64,000 nt of DNA. Source: Lachnospiraceae bacterium KM106-2. GTDB lineage: Bacteria > Bacillota > Clostridia > Lachnospirales > Lachnospiraceae. Positions 27,622 through 36,417 of the stretch are shown here, piece by piece (the first letter of the stretch is position 1; every line of letters begins with the position of its first letter). A model generated the notes under the pieces. It was not told where the DNA came from. It made no database searches and was given only the letters and a program-made list of their open reading frames with translations. Both the position numbers and the translations under genes were made by a program. The DNA is taken from assembly GCA_009731425.1 (NCBI GenBank), contig AP018794.1, positions 2,983,960-3,047,959 on the forward strand, given 5' to 3'.

Positions 27622-28983
27622 TTATTCTCCCACTACTGGTGGTTCTGTCTGAGTTGCCTCATTTTTTCCTGATGCAGGTTCCGAATCAGGTTCTTTTGTA
27701 GGTGTAACGGATGGTTTTACCGTTGGTGTAATTGTAGGTGTTGGACTCTCTTGTTGCAAACTGCTTAACTCAACAACTACATATGCGCTAGTTTCAAACT
27801 GAATATCATAAGTAGAATTAAAAGTAATCTTCATTCGATGCTTGCCATAATCCAGTTCAGACACATCGATCATCGGTTTAAGATCCTTGATCGTAAGATC
27901 TTTGATCTCATCACCAACCTCACGAATCTTTACTTTATATTTCATATTAGGATCCGCAAATTTATATTCCATATCAGAAGGAACTTTCATTTGAATATCC
28001 TTTGTAGAGAATGTAATCGTCTTCTCCTGTAACTTTTCAATTTCAATCTTCGTTACGATCGTACGGTTATTATCCGCAATCTTTATCTGGCTTCCCAGCT
28101 GTGTTTCTAAATTCACTTCTTTTTCCTGGTTCTCTTTTGCACCAGTAATATCGATTACTAGATTAATCGATGTCTGATTGCTTAATACACTATCACGTGC
28201 TGCAATTATCACTTCCTGCGGCTCGTATTTTACCTTCATTAACTGATATCCATCAGCCGGTTGACCCTTGGTCTCTATATTAACTGGAACCGTCTTAGTA
28301 GGTAACACTGTAACCTTTACCTTGACCGTATCTACAGAAAACTTAAGACTCGGTGATTCAATCAATTTATTATTCTCATCATACGCCCTAGGAGTAACAT
28401 TCAGGGTGAAGTCTTTTGACTTGCCAGATACATCCACATCCAGTCTTACCATTTTGATTCGAGTGAATACTGATTCTGCTGCCTTTACTTCAATCATACC
28501 TGGATTACTCTTCATCAGATCCGTACTTGTATAATAATCATCTTCCACAGTACCAACCATATTATATCGAACCGGGAAACTATCTTTCTTTAAATTCTCA
28601 AGTGAAACTTTCATGTTCTTAACATCGCCTAATTCCAATGATAAGTCACCAACATTACTACGGAGACATTTAACATCAATCGTTATCGTCTTCGTGAAGG
28701 ATAAATACTGAAAATCAGCGGTTGCTTCAATGTCCGATGGTTTCAAAGAATCAACAATACTCTTATTCCCCTTTACTTTAACATCGACGTACTGACCTTC
28801 CAATACTTCATAAACTTGATTTTCCTGTTCAATGATATCGGCATTCTTAATCTTTACCTCTACATCCTTAAATGTTCGTGTCTTTACCGGATCATCGACA
28901 TTCACAATTACAATCCATAATAATGCGGCAAGACATATGGATAAAAGTTTGATGCCTAAATTATTTGACCATCTTTTTTTCAT
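27622..28983 (-). CDS. YbbR-domain protein (CdaR-like)
   Basis: A membrane-anchored protein of about 453 residues with one N-terminal transmembrane helix (LGIKLLSICLAALLWIVIVNV) and a row of YbbR repeats outside the cell. The C-terminal tail from about 405 is rich in Thr and Pro (TPTITPTVKPSVTP) like wall-spanning linkers. YbbR proteins modulate the diadenylate cyclase CdaA, whose gene is directly upstream. The ATG at 28981-28983 is chosen since GGAGGGG lies 11 bases ahead; an upstream in-frame start would overlap cdaA more deeply. Overlap with cdaA is 23 bp. Confidence 0.9.
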   Translation of the reverse strand: MKKRWSNNLGIKLLSICLAALLWIVIVNVDDPVKTRTFKDVEVKIKNADIIEQENQVYEVLEGQYVDVKVKGNKSIVDSLKPSDIEATADFQYLSFTKTITIDVKCLRSNVGDLSLELGDVKNMKVSLENLKKDSFPVRYNMVGTVEDDYYTSTDLMKSNPGMIEVKAAESVFTRIKMVRLDVDVSGKSKDFTLNVTPRAYDENNKLIESPSLKFSVDTVKVKVTVLPTKTVPVNIETKGQPADGYQLMKVKYEPQEVIIAARDSVLSNQTSINLVIDITGAKENQEKEVNLETQLGSQIKIADNNRTIVTKIEIEKLQEKTITFSTKDIQMKVPSDMEYKFADPNMKYKVKIREVGDEIKDLTIKDLKPMIDVSELDYGKHRMKITFNSTYDIQFETSAYVVVELSSLQQESPTPTITPTVKPSVTPTKEPDSEPASGKNEATQTEPPVVGE

Positions 28984-29842
28984 CTTTTTGTCTTCCCCTC
29001 CATAGCTTGATCTTCTTCGCTTCTGATGATTTGTTCTGTAACTCAATCAATCTCTCGCGTAGCTCATCATTGCTTATATTTCGGATTAAAATTCCTGATG
29101 ATGCAATAGATACTCCTCCTGTTTCCTCTGAAACGATCACAGTAAGACTATCTGTTACCTCACTAATACCAACACCTGCTCGATGTCTCGTACCTAGTTC
29201 CTTACTCAGCTCCATATTATCTGATAAAGGAAGATAGCAAGTCGCAGCCTTGATACGATTTCCTCTCAAAATAACAGCTCCATCATGAAGTGGTGTATTA
29301 TGTTCAAAAATATTTATTAAAAGCTGGCTGCTGATGACCGAATCAATCACGATACCCGTTCGTTCATATTCATTCAAAAGCATATCCTGCTCAATAACCA
29401 TCAAAGCACCCGTCTTGGTTTTAGCGAGCTCGAATGTTGCTTTTACGATTTCACCTATGGTACGATCAGAAAACTTTTCATTCTTATCCTTCTGATCATC
29501 GAAAGAAATAATAGATGATACCAAATTCTTTCGTCCTAATTGCTCTAATGCTCGTCTTAGTTCTGGCTGAAAAACGATAATAAAGGCTATGATACCTACA
29601 TTAATCGTTTTTGATAAGATCCATAGAATTACACTTAAATCAAGAATAGAAGCAATCACGCTAAAAACGAGGATTACAATAATTCCTTTTAGGAGAATCC
29701 AAGCTCTCGTATCTTTAACCCAAATGATTAAATGATATATCAAATATGCAATTATAGCGATTTCAAGTATATCTGTCAGCGAGATATCCGGTATCTTAAG
29801 CCAGACAAGATAATCTTGAAAAAATGATCTGATTGCTTCCAT
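28961..29842 (-). CDS. cdaA: Diadenylate cyclase CdaA
   Basis: A 293-residue enzyme that makes cyclic di-AMP from two ATP. Three transmembrane helices occupy about 25-95, then the DAC domain with the catalytic DGA motif at 187-189 (HDGAVI) and RHR at 219-221 (GTRHRAGVG). Length and order match CdaA. Cyclic di-AMP controls potassium uptake, osmolyte balance and wall integrity in Firmicutes. The gene is followed by ybbR, as in most species, but glmM is not adjacent here; two membrane proteins precede it instead. Confidence 0.96.
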   Translation of the reverse strand: MEAIRSFFQDYLVWLKIPDISLTDILEIAIIAYLIYHLIIWVKDTRAWILLKGIIVILVFSVIASILDLSVILWILSKTINVGIIAFIIVFQPELRRALEQLGRKNLVSSIISFDDQKDKNEKFSDRTIGEIVKATFELAKTKTGALMVIEQDMLLNEYERTGIVIDSVISSQLLINIFEHNTPLHDGAVILRGNRIKAATCYLPLSDNMELSKELGTRHRAGVGISEVTDSLTVIVSEETGGVSIASSGILIRNISNDELRERLIELQNKSSEAKKIKLWRGRQKDEKKMVK

Positions 29843-29880
29843 ATAATCCTCCTAAAAATTTTTGTTACTCCACCATTTTT

Positions 29881-30903
29881 CTAATCTCTTCTGATATCCT
29901 CTAAATTAATATTGGTCTGCGTATCAGAAAATTCATCTATTTCATTCTCTTCCGTTGTTTCATTTACTTTCACATGCTGTGGTGTCGTATATCGTTTTAC
30001 ACTCATTTCCGGAGTCGTTACCTTCACCTTTGGCACTGCTTTTACATAATAATAATACTCATCATCCTCAAATTGAACTCTCTCTACAGCTGTATATTCT
30101 AATGTAAGCCTAAAGAACTGAATTACATATACAATTGCAACTGATATGATCGTTCCGATGATCATTAAAATGATCTGGTTCGTTGCATTAAATACAAAAT
30201 CACCAATTAATACAATTAAAATATTCGCAACTCCACCTGTTATGATCGCTAACTCAAAAGCATGATCCATTGTAAATGATTTCATTACATAAACGACAAT
30301 GATGATCACCGCAAATGATACCAATGCTAAGATCAATGCTTTATTGTTGATTAAATTCTCTATTACAGTCTTATATAATGCTAACACATCATCTACTGAT
30401 TTGGAAGTAGCAATCGTAGTTGCATCTTTCAATGTTCTAAACAGGTAATAAGCGATCGTTCCGCAAGATACAGGAATAATTGCTAATGGTGTCGCAACGA
30501 TTCCCATTAATAGTGGTACTACCGCCGGAATCTTTAAACAATACATAATTGGTACTGCTAAAACTACAATTCCCTGTCCGGGTGTAAATCGAATGAACAC
30601 GAGATACAAGATCAGCAAGATCAATAATGCAATGATTGCTAAAAATTGTGATACTGCATAAACCTGCGCTACTGTGATCAAGGATGCTAACAGCACCAAG
30701 ATACTAGATGGCGTAAATGCGCATAAAACTGATAGTAAAATCACGATTGGTAAACTACCAAGACGTGAATCAAATCCCATTCTTGTGTTAATTAACAAAA
30801 AGATAACCAATGACATGATGAACTTTGCCAATGGCTTAATATACTGCTGATATTTCTGATAAACGCTTTTCACTCTTTCTCGAAACACTAACAGATTTAA
30901 CAT
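29881..30903 (-). CDS. Polytopic membrane protein of unknown function, upstream of cdaA
   Basis: A 340-residue protein with eight or nine hydrophobic helices between about 25 and 275, followed by a soluble C-terminal part (EDDEYYYYVKAVPKVKV, then an acidic tail). I do not recognise the family with certainty. It lies 38 bp upstream of cdaA in the same direction and 18 bp after a small membrane protein, so all four are probably co-transcribed. The context suggests a role in the envelope or in cyclic di-AMP signalling, perhaps as transporter or sensor. This is inference from position only. Confidence 0.75.
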   Translation of the reverse strand: MLNLLVFRERVKSVYQKYQQYIKPLAKFIMSLVIFLLINTRMGFDSRLGSLPIVILLSVLCAFTPSSILVLLASLITVAQVYAVSQFLAIIALLILLILYLVFIRFTPGQGIVVLAVPIMYCLKIPAVVPLLMGIVATPLAIIPVSCGTIAYYLFRTLKDATTIATSKSVDDVLALYKTVIENLINNKALILALVSFAVIIIVVYVMKSFTMDHAFELAIITGGVANILIVLIGDFVFNATNQIILMIIGTIISVAIVYVIQFFRLTLEYTAVERVQFEDDEYYYYVKAVPKVKVTTPEMSVKRYTTPQHVKVNETTEENEIDEFSDTQTNINLEDIRRD

Positions 30904-30921
30904 GGTAAGGTTCCCCCTTTA

Positions 30922-31311
30922 TTATTCTTCTTCATACATTTTACTGAGAATTTTAAGTCCTCGATTATATTTCTGGAGTTTCTTTCTGGAGGAATCATAT
31001 TTCATACCATATCCAATTGTTCCAGCAAAAACGAATATAATAATTAACATAGCGTAAATTCCGATCACGTATGTTCCAATCATTTTATAATTTAATGTAA
31101 CTGCTTCTGCAATAAGATACTCCGATTGATATAAACCAATTAAGGTTAAGATGAGTAAATAGCCCAATGTAATAGAAATAACACCTCGTAACACTTGAAG
31201 ACGTACATAATCTCTTTTAAAATATTGGCTTGCTTTTATAACTTCTTTACCTTCTTTATTCTCAATGATTGCTAATTTTGTCATTATTCTTACTTTACGA
31301 TTATTTATCAT
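30922..31311 (-). CDS. Small two-helix membrane protein, first gene of the cdaA operon
   Basis: A protein of about 129 residues with two hydrophobic helices (VISITLGYLLILTLIGLYQ and YVIGIYAMLIIIFVFAGTIGY) and basic ends. The ATG at 31309-31311 is preceded by GGAGGTG at a spacing of six, so it is preferred over a longer frame. I do not recognise a family. It begins the cluster that continues with the polytopic protein, cdaA and ybbR. Confidence 0.75.
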   Translation of the reverse strand: MINNRKVRIMTKLAIIENKEGKEVIKASQYFKRDYVRLQVLRGVISITLGYLLILTLIGLYQSEYLIAEAVTLNYKMIGTYVIGIYAMLIIIFVFAGTIGYGMKYDSSRKKLQKYNRGLKILSKMYEEE

Positions 31312-31469
31312 TTTTCGCACCTCCAAGGGTATCATAGTTTATTATAACACAAAGTATTACCATATAAAAGGGTATAAACACGCATAAAATGGAATTAGAG
31401 GGAAGTTTTCTGTAAGAATAGTAATAAAATAAAACTGCTCTCTCAAGATGAGATTTCATAAAAGGAAAA

Positions 31470-31500
31470 GGACATTTCCCTAATTACTAGGGAAATGCCC
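31470..31500. terminator. Hairpin, possible terminator
   Basis: A stem of 12 bp with one mismatch (from 31470, returning to 31500) around AATTACT. T-rich sequence follows on the minus-strand side. It may insulate the cdaA operon from the decayed region to its right. Confidence 0.45.
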
Positions 31501-31627
31501 TCTCTGAATTTATATTTATTATTTCTCTGAGTTTTTCATTGTTGAAGATACTGTCTAGTATCACTTCATATCCCTTTACAATTCTTTATTTCAAGGTTTT
31601 CAGTTGTTTACTACTTTTTCATAACAC

Positions 31628-31666
31628 CCTATAACAAATCATATAAATTCACTGATTTGTTATAGG
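31628..31666. repeat. Perfect 14-bp inverted repeat in decayed region
   Basis: CCTATAACAAATCA at 31628-31641 pairs with its exact complement at 31653-31666; the loop is 11 bases. There is no T-run, so it is not a standard terminator. It may be a leftover end of a mobile element. Confidence 0.6.
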
Positions 31667-31937
31667 ACACGTTGTACTTAAAGCACATTTGTTGTAGTAG
31701 CTATGGCCTCATAAGATGAGAACTTTGCCTTAATTCGTCGACGATGGTGGCTCGTCCCCATTCTCTTGATCGTTCCTTCCTTAAACTAAGGCTTGCATTT
31801 TTTTAAGTATTCATTCTCCAAACAAAGACATCGAACTTCATCAATCGCATCGAGCAAATGGAGGATTTACACCTTATGGGACATGCTGTTGTACTGCGTA
31901 AGAAATTTTATACACGAGTGTTACAAAAGGAGGCTGG

Positions 31938-32274
31938 CTAGAACACTGGTAAGAACTTCTTGAACATTACTAAAGAAGATGGTAATGATAATTGTGTTAC
32001 TCTAACAGAAACTAACATTGCAAGGAATACGGCCTGCCATACACCAGCGGATACTAATATCATAATGACAACAACTGAAATACCACTGAGTATATCACCT
32101 ACTAGCATAATCCACTTAGGATTTAATCGATTCGCCAATGCTCCTCCAACAAAGGAGAATAAAAAGATTGGTAAGTACTCAGTTACTGTAAGTAGTGATA
32201 CCGCAATAGGATTATTATTCGTAATATCCATAACCAAAAATAGTAAAGCAATATTACTGATTCATATTGAAGTT
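31938..32274 (-). pseudogene. MFS transporter remnant
   Basis: About 110 codons that match the first helices of a major facilitator: a frame from about 32274 reads SNIALLFLVMDITNNNP, then TVTEYLPIFLFSFVGGALANRLNP, a typical loop 2-3 signature. A stop lies directly upstream in frame, so the first helix is missing, and the frame ends after about four helices, against about twelve in a functional protein. The surrounding 1 kb (31340-32400) has no other intact gene, only short open stretches. It is best read as a decayed transporter. Confidence 0.7.
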
Positions 32275-32412
32275 AGGACAAACTTATAACAAATAGATTG
32301 CTTTTTCTTATAAAATATTGGTTTTTTATTATCTATCGGAAGTATTTTATGTAATTTCATTCGTATTTTAGACAACCACATTTGTATTATATATATCTTT
32401 CCTTACTACATT

Positions 32413-32826
32413 TTACATGTTCGATAGTACTTTCTTGATTTCTTCTGTAGCACGGATCTTTCCATATACTTTAACACTCTTGATTGTTTCTTTGATCAAT
32501 CGCGTTGTAACATCAACATCAATGATCAATAATCCCACCATCTTAATATTGATCTTAGTATTCTGCATCTTATAATGCTCAAGCTCCTTACGACCAAGTT
32601 TAATGATTCCAGTGGTTAAGTTTAAGTTCGTTTCGGAATAATCTGACTCGGTTATTGGTGGTAATGGTGATCGTAAAAGTTCCTTAACATCTTGTTTCTC
32701 TAATTGATTGCGTATGGCTGTTCTAATAAAATCCGATCGATTCGAATAATATCCTTGCTCTACGAGAAGATCAATTAATCCAATTTCTATTGCTCCTAGA
32801 TTGATTGTAATCTTTTCACTGTCCAT
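32413..32826 (-). CDS. Ribbon-helix-helix (CopG-like) regulator with extended C-terminus
   Basis: A 137-residue protein whose first 45 residues are a ribbon-helix-helix DNA-binding domain (KITINLGAIEIGLIDLLVEQGYYSNRSDFIRTAIRNQLEK), with the typical SRxDFIR pattern. The remaining 90 residues are beta and helix rich (LGRKELEHYKMQ, KINIKMVGLLIIDVDV) and not recognised. It could regulate itself or a distant target, since there is no neighbouring operon: 175 bp separate it from the MFS remnant and 1 kb from the integrase. It has a good TAGGAGGTG site before the ATG. Confidence 0.8.
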   Translation of the reverse strand: MDSEKITINLGAIEIGLIDLLVEQGYYSNRSDFIRTAIRNQLEKQDVKELLRSPLPPITESDYSETNLNLTTGIIKLGRKELEHYKMQNTKINIKMVGLLIIDVDVTTRLIKETIKSVKVYGKIRATEEIKKVLSNM

Positions 32827-33151
32827 ATATACACCTCCTATCCATCTACACGCCCTCCATATGGAGTACTATAAATAGATTATATACCAGTTTTTTCTAA
32901 TTACCAATACTTTTTACCAAATATTAGAGAGACTAGACATAATAATCTCTTACGTCTAGGCTTATTAGAAATAATTATAAATCTATGTCTATAGCAGATC
33001 CTACTCTAGTTCACTAAAATAATAGTTCTTTTATCTTGGCAATTCACTTTTCTGTCTAAGCGTAATAAACAAGCTATCTATTACTTAATACAAGCCATTT
33101 ATATGTCAGAACATTCGCCAGAACTTTGGGATGAATTTTAAACAACTAAAA

Positions 33152-33189
33152 AAACAACTAAGAACACGATTTTATGTACTTAGTTGTTT
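33152..33189. repeat. Perfect 11-bp inverted repeat
   Basis: AAACAACTAAG at 33152-33162 and its exact complement at 33179-33189, with a 16-base loop. The right arm runs into GTTTGCTCTTT, so it may act as a weak terminator for rightward transcription. Confidence 0.6.
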
Positions 33190-33240
33190 GCTCTTTAGAT
33201 CAAAGATAATCATTAACTATATTTAAGACTTTCATCTATA

Positions 33241-33273
33241 ATAGGGATTAGATGTATGCCAACTAATCCCTAT
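33241..33273. repeat. Perfect 11-bp inverted repeat
   Basis: ATAGGGATTAG at 33241-33251 and its complement at 33263-33273 around an 11-base loop. There is no T-run on either side. Its function is unknown. Confidence 0.6.
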
Positions 33274-33523
33274 GGTATTTATCATTGTCGTTCTATCCAT
33301 TACTCATTACCATCCTTAGTATTTTCTCTTTTATTTTTTATAAAATATTATAAATCAATTGAAAACACACCTATGTAACTTCTTATCTCATTGTTTTGAC
33401 GTCCTTCTGTAATATCACCAAATAATATAATGATTCGCTTTTTTTATCATCTCCATTTCCTTTACGAAAATACTACACACATGTTATACACAATGTATGT
33501 ATATCTCAACAAGTATATAAAAC

Positions 33524-33558
33524 AAAAGCAGAGTAAAGAATACTCTCACTCTGCTTTT
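33524..33558. terminator. Hairpin, possible terminator
   Basis: A perfect 11-bp stem AAAAGCAGAGT/ACTCTGCTTTT (33524-33534, 33548-33558) with a 13-base loop. The A-run and T-run lie within the stem, so it could work in both directions. Confidence 0.65.
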
Positions 33559-33866
33559 ATAAAAATTCAATTTAAACGTGCTCTATTTATGTGGTCGTAA
33601 ATTTATAATTTTCCATTTAACAACCTAGATTTTATTAGTCTTCTTTATTTAAAGTCTTCATTGTTGGGAGCTTTTTCGCTCCTGCTGTAAAGAGCTGTAA
33701 GATGATTTACATTTCTTTAAATCATTACAATATTTTCTTTAGCAAGCTGTACTAAAATAACCAAATTCACAGCCTTTTTTGGTCATATATTAGTCATATT
33801 AAATTTTTTTGGTCAATTGCCTAGCCCTCAAATCAGAGGACTCTTTTCTATATTATATTGTTGTTT

Positions 33867-35102
33867 CTAAAACACATCCATGTTCTTGGCAAGTTTCTCC
33901 AAAGCCTCTCTAGTAACCTCCGGATTTGCCTCCGCATAAATGTTCATGGTTGTGCTGACATCTGCATGTCCCATTACTTCTTGAATAACTTTTACATTGG
34001 TTTCGTTCTCACAAAACCTCGAAGCAAATGTGTGTCTAAAAATGTGACATGAAAACCTGGGCAACATTATAGGTTCTCTCTTCTTTTTTTTTGCCTCTAC
34101 CTCTTCTTCGGCATTGTGAGTATCAACGATTCTCTTGATTGCACGATTTACTGCCTGCGGATTATGTGGATTTCCAAACCGATTAGTAAATATAAAGTTT
34201 GTCATTCCATCAACCTCTGCAACACAAAAACCTTCTTCCTGCTGACGCTGATATTCAGACTTGAGCACTTCATACACCGGTCCCATCATTGGAATTGTCC
34301 TTATTCCTGCTTCTGTTTTAGGTTCTGAAACCCGAAACTCACACTTAAATGAATTGTCAGATCTTGTGTAATAAGTAAGACTATGGTTAATATTGATTGT
34401 TCGTTTCTTCATATCAACATCGTCCCATCTGATGCCTATTGCCTCACCGATTCTGCATCCAGTTCCAAGCAGAAATACAAAAAACGGATACCAATGGAAG
34501 AAAAACGGATTCTTTGCAACATAATCAATAAATTCTCTCTGTTGCTCTACTGTCAGTGCTCTTCGACTCTTTCTAGCACCACCGTTTCTTTTTTTCACCT
34601 CGGCATAAGCTCCATTTACAGGATTTCTTCTTATAATATCATCTCGTACTGCCAGCTCAAATGTAGGTCGCAATACAGTATTGATACTCTCCAAAGTATT
34701 TACCTGCAATCCCTTGTACGTAATCAAATCCGTATAGAAAAATAAGACATCAGAATACTTCACATCCTTAATCTTTTTCTTTCCGAACGTATCCCTGATA
34801 AAATGATCCCATGTATATAAGTAATTTGCTTTTGTAGTGCTTCGCAACTCCGTCTTGGTAGAAATATATCTATCAAACAAAAAATTTACATCTGCACTTC
34901 CAGCAACATATACATTTAACCCGTCCATCTGGTCACGAACAAGTTCGTCTTCTTTCTGCCTAAGTGTTACAAGAGATTTCGCATATATCGTCCTTTGTTT
35001 TCCCAATGGATCAGTATAAATATATGAATACCTACCATCAGTTTTACGATAATGCTCTCCTTTTCGTAATACTCTTCCTTTACCATCTTTTCTACAAGCC
35101 AT
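33867..35102 (-). CDS. int: Tyrosine recombinase (integrase) of an integrative element
   Basis: A 411-residue phage/ICE-type integrase that moves the element by site-specific recombination. It has an N-terminal arm-binding domain (YSYIYTDPLGKQRTIYAKSL), a core-binding SAM-like domain at about 75-180, and the catalytic domain with Arg in GTGCRIGEAIGIRW, HIFRHTFASRF (H-x-x-R) and GHADVSTTMNIY with the nucleophilic Tyr. All key residues are present. AAAGGAT lies before the ATG. Integrase position at the end of the module suggests that one element boundary lies within the 1 kb to the left. Confidence 0.95.
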   Translation of the reverse strand: MACRKDGKGRVLRKGEHYRKTDGRYSYIYTDPLGKQRTIYAKSLVTLRQKEDELVRDQMDGLNVYVAGSADVNFLFDRYISTKTELRSTTKANYLYTWDHFIRDTFGKKKIKDVKYSDVLFFYTDLITYKGLQVNTLESINTVLRPTFELAVRDDIIRRNPVNGAYAEVKKRNGGARKSRRALTVEQQREFIDYVAKNPFFFHWYPFFVFLLGTGCRIGEAIGIRWDDVDMKKRTININHSLTYYTRSDNSFKCEFRVSEPKTEAGIRTIPMMGPVYEVLKSEYQRQQEEGFCVAEVDGMTNFIFTNRFGNPHNPQAVNRAIKRIVDTHNAEEEVEAKKKKREPIMLPRFSCHIFRHTFASRFCENETNVKVIQEVMGHADVSTTMNIYAEANPEVTREALEKLAKNMDVF

Positions 35103-35136
35103 CTTTTATCCTTTCTCAAAAAGAAAAGAGCCTGCA

Positions 35137-35310
35137 TTACTTCTGGTCAGCCATTAGTTTCTCTAACACTGCCATTTTAACTACTTGCGTCATAGTCATG
35201 TTATGATTTTTGGTGTATTCAAGCAGCAATTCATGTTCTTCACCATTCAGTCTGATTGTAATCCTCTTATCAGCAGGATTTTCAGCCTTTGGTCGTCCCA
35301 TCTTTGCCAA
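35137..35310 (-). CDS. Small ribbon-helix-helix protein
   Basis: A 57-residue protein starting at a TTG (35308-35310) seven bases after GGAGGTG; an in-frame ATG three codons later gives 54 residues. The sequence (MGRPKAENPADKRITIRL, then EEHELLLEYTKNHNM) is a compact RHH DNA-binding fold of the MetJ/Arc/CopG type. It sits between integrase and the DUF6462 gene and probably controls one of them or the MazF toxin as its antidote. The second possibility would be unusual because the toxin gene is not adjacent. Confidence 0.8.
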   Translation of the reverse strand: MAKMGRPKAENPADKRITIRLNGEEHELLLEYTKNHNMTMTQVVKMAVLEKLMADQK

Positions 35311-35397
35311 TATATCACCTCCATCTGAACATAGTATACTTTATGTCGGACATAAAGTCAAGTATATTAATGCAAACTCTTTCATATTCTTTTCAAT

Positions 35398-35610
35398 TTA
35401 TTTGTAGAATTCCTCGTCTTCTATATGAAATGTCTCCAGATATTCATCAAGAATATCAAGGTTCACAAGCACCAGTCTATTCATCTTATAACATGCTTTC
35501 GCATCCTTAGCTAACTGCTGGAACTTTGATAAACTCATTGAGTACATCTCTGCACCCTCTGGATATCTGACAAATCTCTTATTATTTGTTTTCCTTGTTC
35601 TGCTATCCAT
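35398..35610 (-). CDS. DUF6462-like small protein, probable excisionase-type
   Basis: A 70-residue basic protein (NKRFVRYPEGAEMYSMSLSKFQQLAKDAKACYKMNRLVLVNLDILDEYLETF). It follows the MerR/excisionase pattern of a helix-turn-helix with a wing, and it resembles the DUF6462 family common next to integrases in clostridial elements. It probably directs the integrase toward excision or regulates the module. The start codon overlaps the mazF stop by 8 bp, so the two are translationally coupled. Confidence 0.8.
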   Translation of the reverse strand: MDSRTRKTNNKRFVRYPEGAEMYSMSLSKFQQLAKDAKACYKMNRLVLVNLDILDEYLETFHIEDEEFYK

Positions 35611-36034
35611 TTTGTTTCATCTCCAATTCCTCTAATACCATCTTACGTGCTACTGGTAACAGATTAAACTGCATAATCATTGCTCTATCCATTGCTTCCC
35701 TAATCTCTGATTCTCCCGGAATATATCCCGACTTAAAACGAACACAGCCCTTATTCAAGGTCTGAATATCCTCCGGCATAAAATCAGATCTATTGCTCAA
35801 TGCATACCCTCTTATTTCTGAAGGCTCAACTATCACATGCACAGGATTATCTTTCAATTTTGATGATAATGGAACAACTGAAATCTGAGGTGCACCACCA
35901 TGATTACTTGCATCACACGATACCACAATTCCAGGTCTGATTCCGCCCTGTACTCCATGTGGGTTACGACCAAAGTCTGCATATACAACGTCAAACTTTT
36001 TATATTTGTCATATCGTTTTTTATTCTTATTCAT
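35603..36034 (-). CDS. MazF/PemK family endoribonuclease toxin
   Basis: A 143-residue PemK/MazF-type protein, expected to cut single-stranded mRNA. FDVVYADFG, GGIRPGIVVSCDASN and APQISVVPLSSKLKDNPVHV match the family's beta-barrel core. The C-terminal extension (EIREAMDRAMIMQF and beyond) is longer than in stand-alone toxins. No classical MazE antitoxin is directly upstream; the preceding gene is a resolvase-fold protein. Such integrase-linked MazF proteins may act as addiction modules or in regulation of element maintenance. AAGGGGG lies nine bases before the ATG. Confidence 0.87.
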   Translation of the reverse strand: MNKNKKRYDKYKKFDVVYADFGRNPHGVQGGIRPGIVVSCDASNHGGAPQISVVPLSSKLKDNPVHVIVEPSEIRGYALSNRSDFMPEDIQTLNKGCVRFKSGYIPGESEIREAMDRAMIMQFNLLPVARKMVLEELEMKQNG

Positions 36035-36037
36035 AAC

Positions 36038-36406
36038 CTAAAACCCCCTTAACTGCATAGCCAGTCTGCCATCATCTACTGTAACAATAATTCCTCCTGC
36101 ATCCTGAACCTGTGCTATTTTTATAAATGCATCAATAAGGTTGTCTGTAATAACACTCATGTTTGCGACTATTACACCATCTACCTGCTTTTTTCTAATC
36201 TTATCCACAATCTGATGCCACTGTCTGTCCACATCATTCTGTGAAAATCCATGTCGGCGTTCAGTGCCAACAATCATGTATTCTTTATTTTTTACATACT
36301 CATGAATATATTTACTCTGCTTGTCCTCTAAGCGATCCACTTTATCCAATGGTGCACTTACTGACAGATACTCTATACATTCAATCGTCTTTTTCTTTCT
36401 TCTCAT
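36038..36406 (-). CDS. Resolvase-fold protein lacking DNA-binding domain and catalytic arginines (A)
   Basis: A protein of about 122 residues that follows the serine resolvase N-terminal pattern: EYLSVSAPLDK at the place of YxRVS, then a helix, YMIVGTERRHGFS, DRQWHQIVDKIRKKQVDGVIV, and DAGGIIVTVDDGR. At the place of the usual LDRLSR, with its catalytic arginines, it reads MSVITD. There is no C-terminal helix-turn-helix. So it is unlikely to recombine DNA by itself. It may dimerise with another recombinase or serve as a regulatory subunit. The ATG at 36404-36406 has AGGAGG seven bases upstream. Confidence 0.6.
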   Translation of the reverse strand: MRRKKKTIECIEYLSVSAPLDKVDRLEDKQSKYIHEYVKNKEYMIVGTERRHGFSQNDVDRQWHQIVDKIRKKQVDGVIVANMSVITDNLIDAFIKIAQVQDAGGIIVTVDDGRLAMQLRGF

Positions 36407-36417
36407 AGCCAAACCTC

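Larger units (their letters stand above)
32827..33866. other. Non-coding kilobase next to the integrase, with several hairpins
   Basis: No believable open frame was found in this 1,040-bp AT-rich region. It holds perfect inverted repeats at 33152-33189 and 33241-33273, a terminator-like hairpin at 33524-33558 and a short GGAGC/GCTCC hairpin at 33667-33682. As it lies beyond the 3' end of the integrase, one attachment junction of the element is expected here, but no tRNA gene or repeated att core was recognised. Confidence 0.55.

Noticed and set aside
31849..31941. Short plus-strand frame in the decayed region (EDLHLMGHAVVLRKKFYTRVLQ)
   Set aside because: It has a reasonable composition but no start with a ribosome site, no known family, and it lies in a region full of remnants.
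33600..33866. tRNA gene as attachment site of the element
   Set aside because: No cloverleaf or CCA-ended tRNA 3' part could be recognised on either strand.
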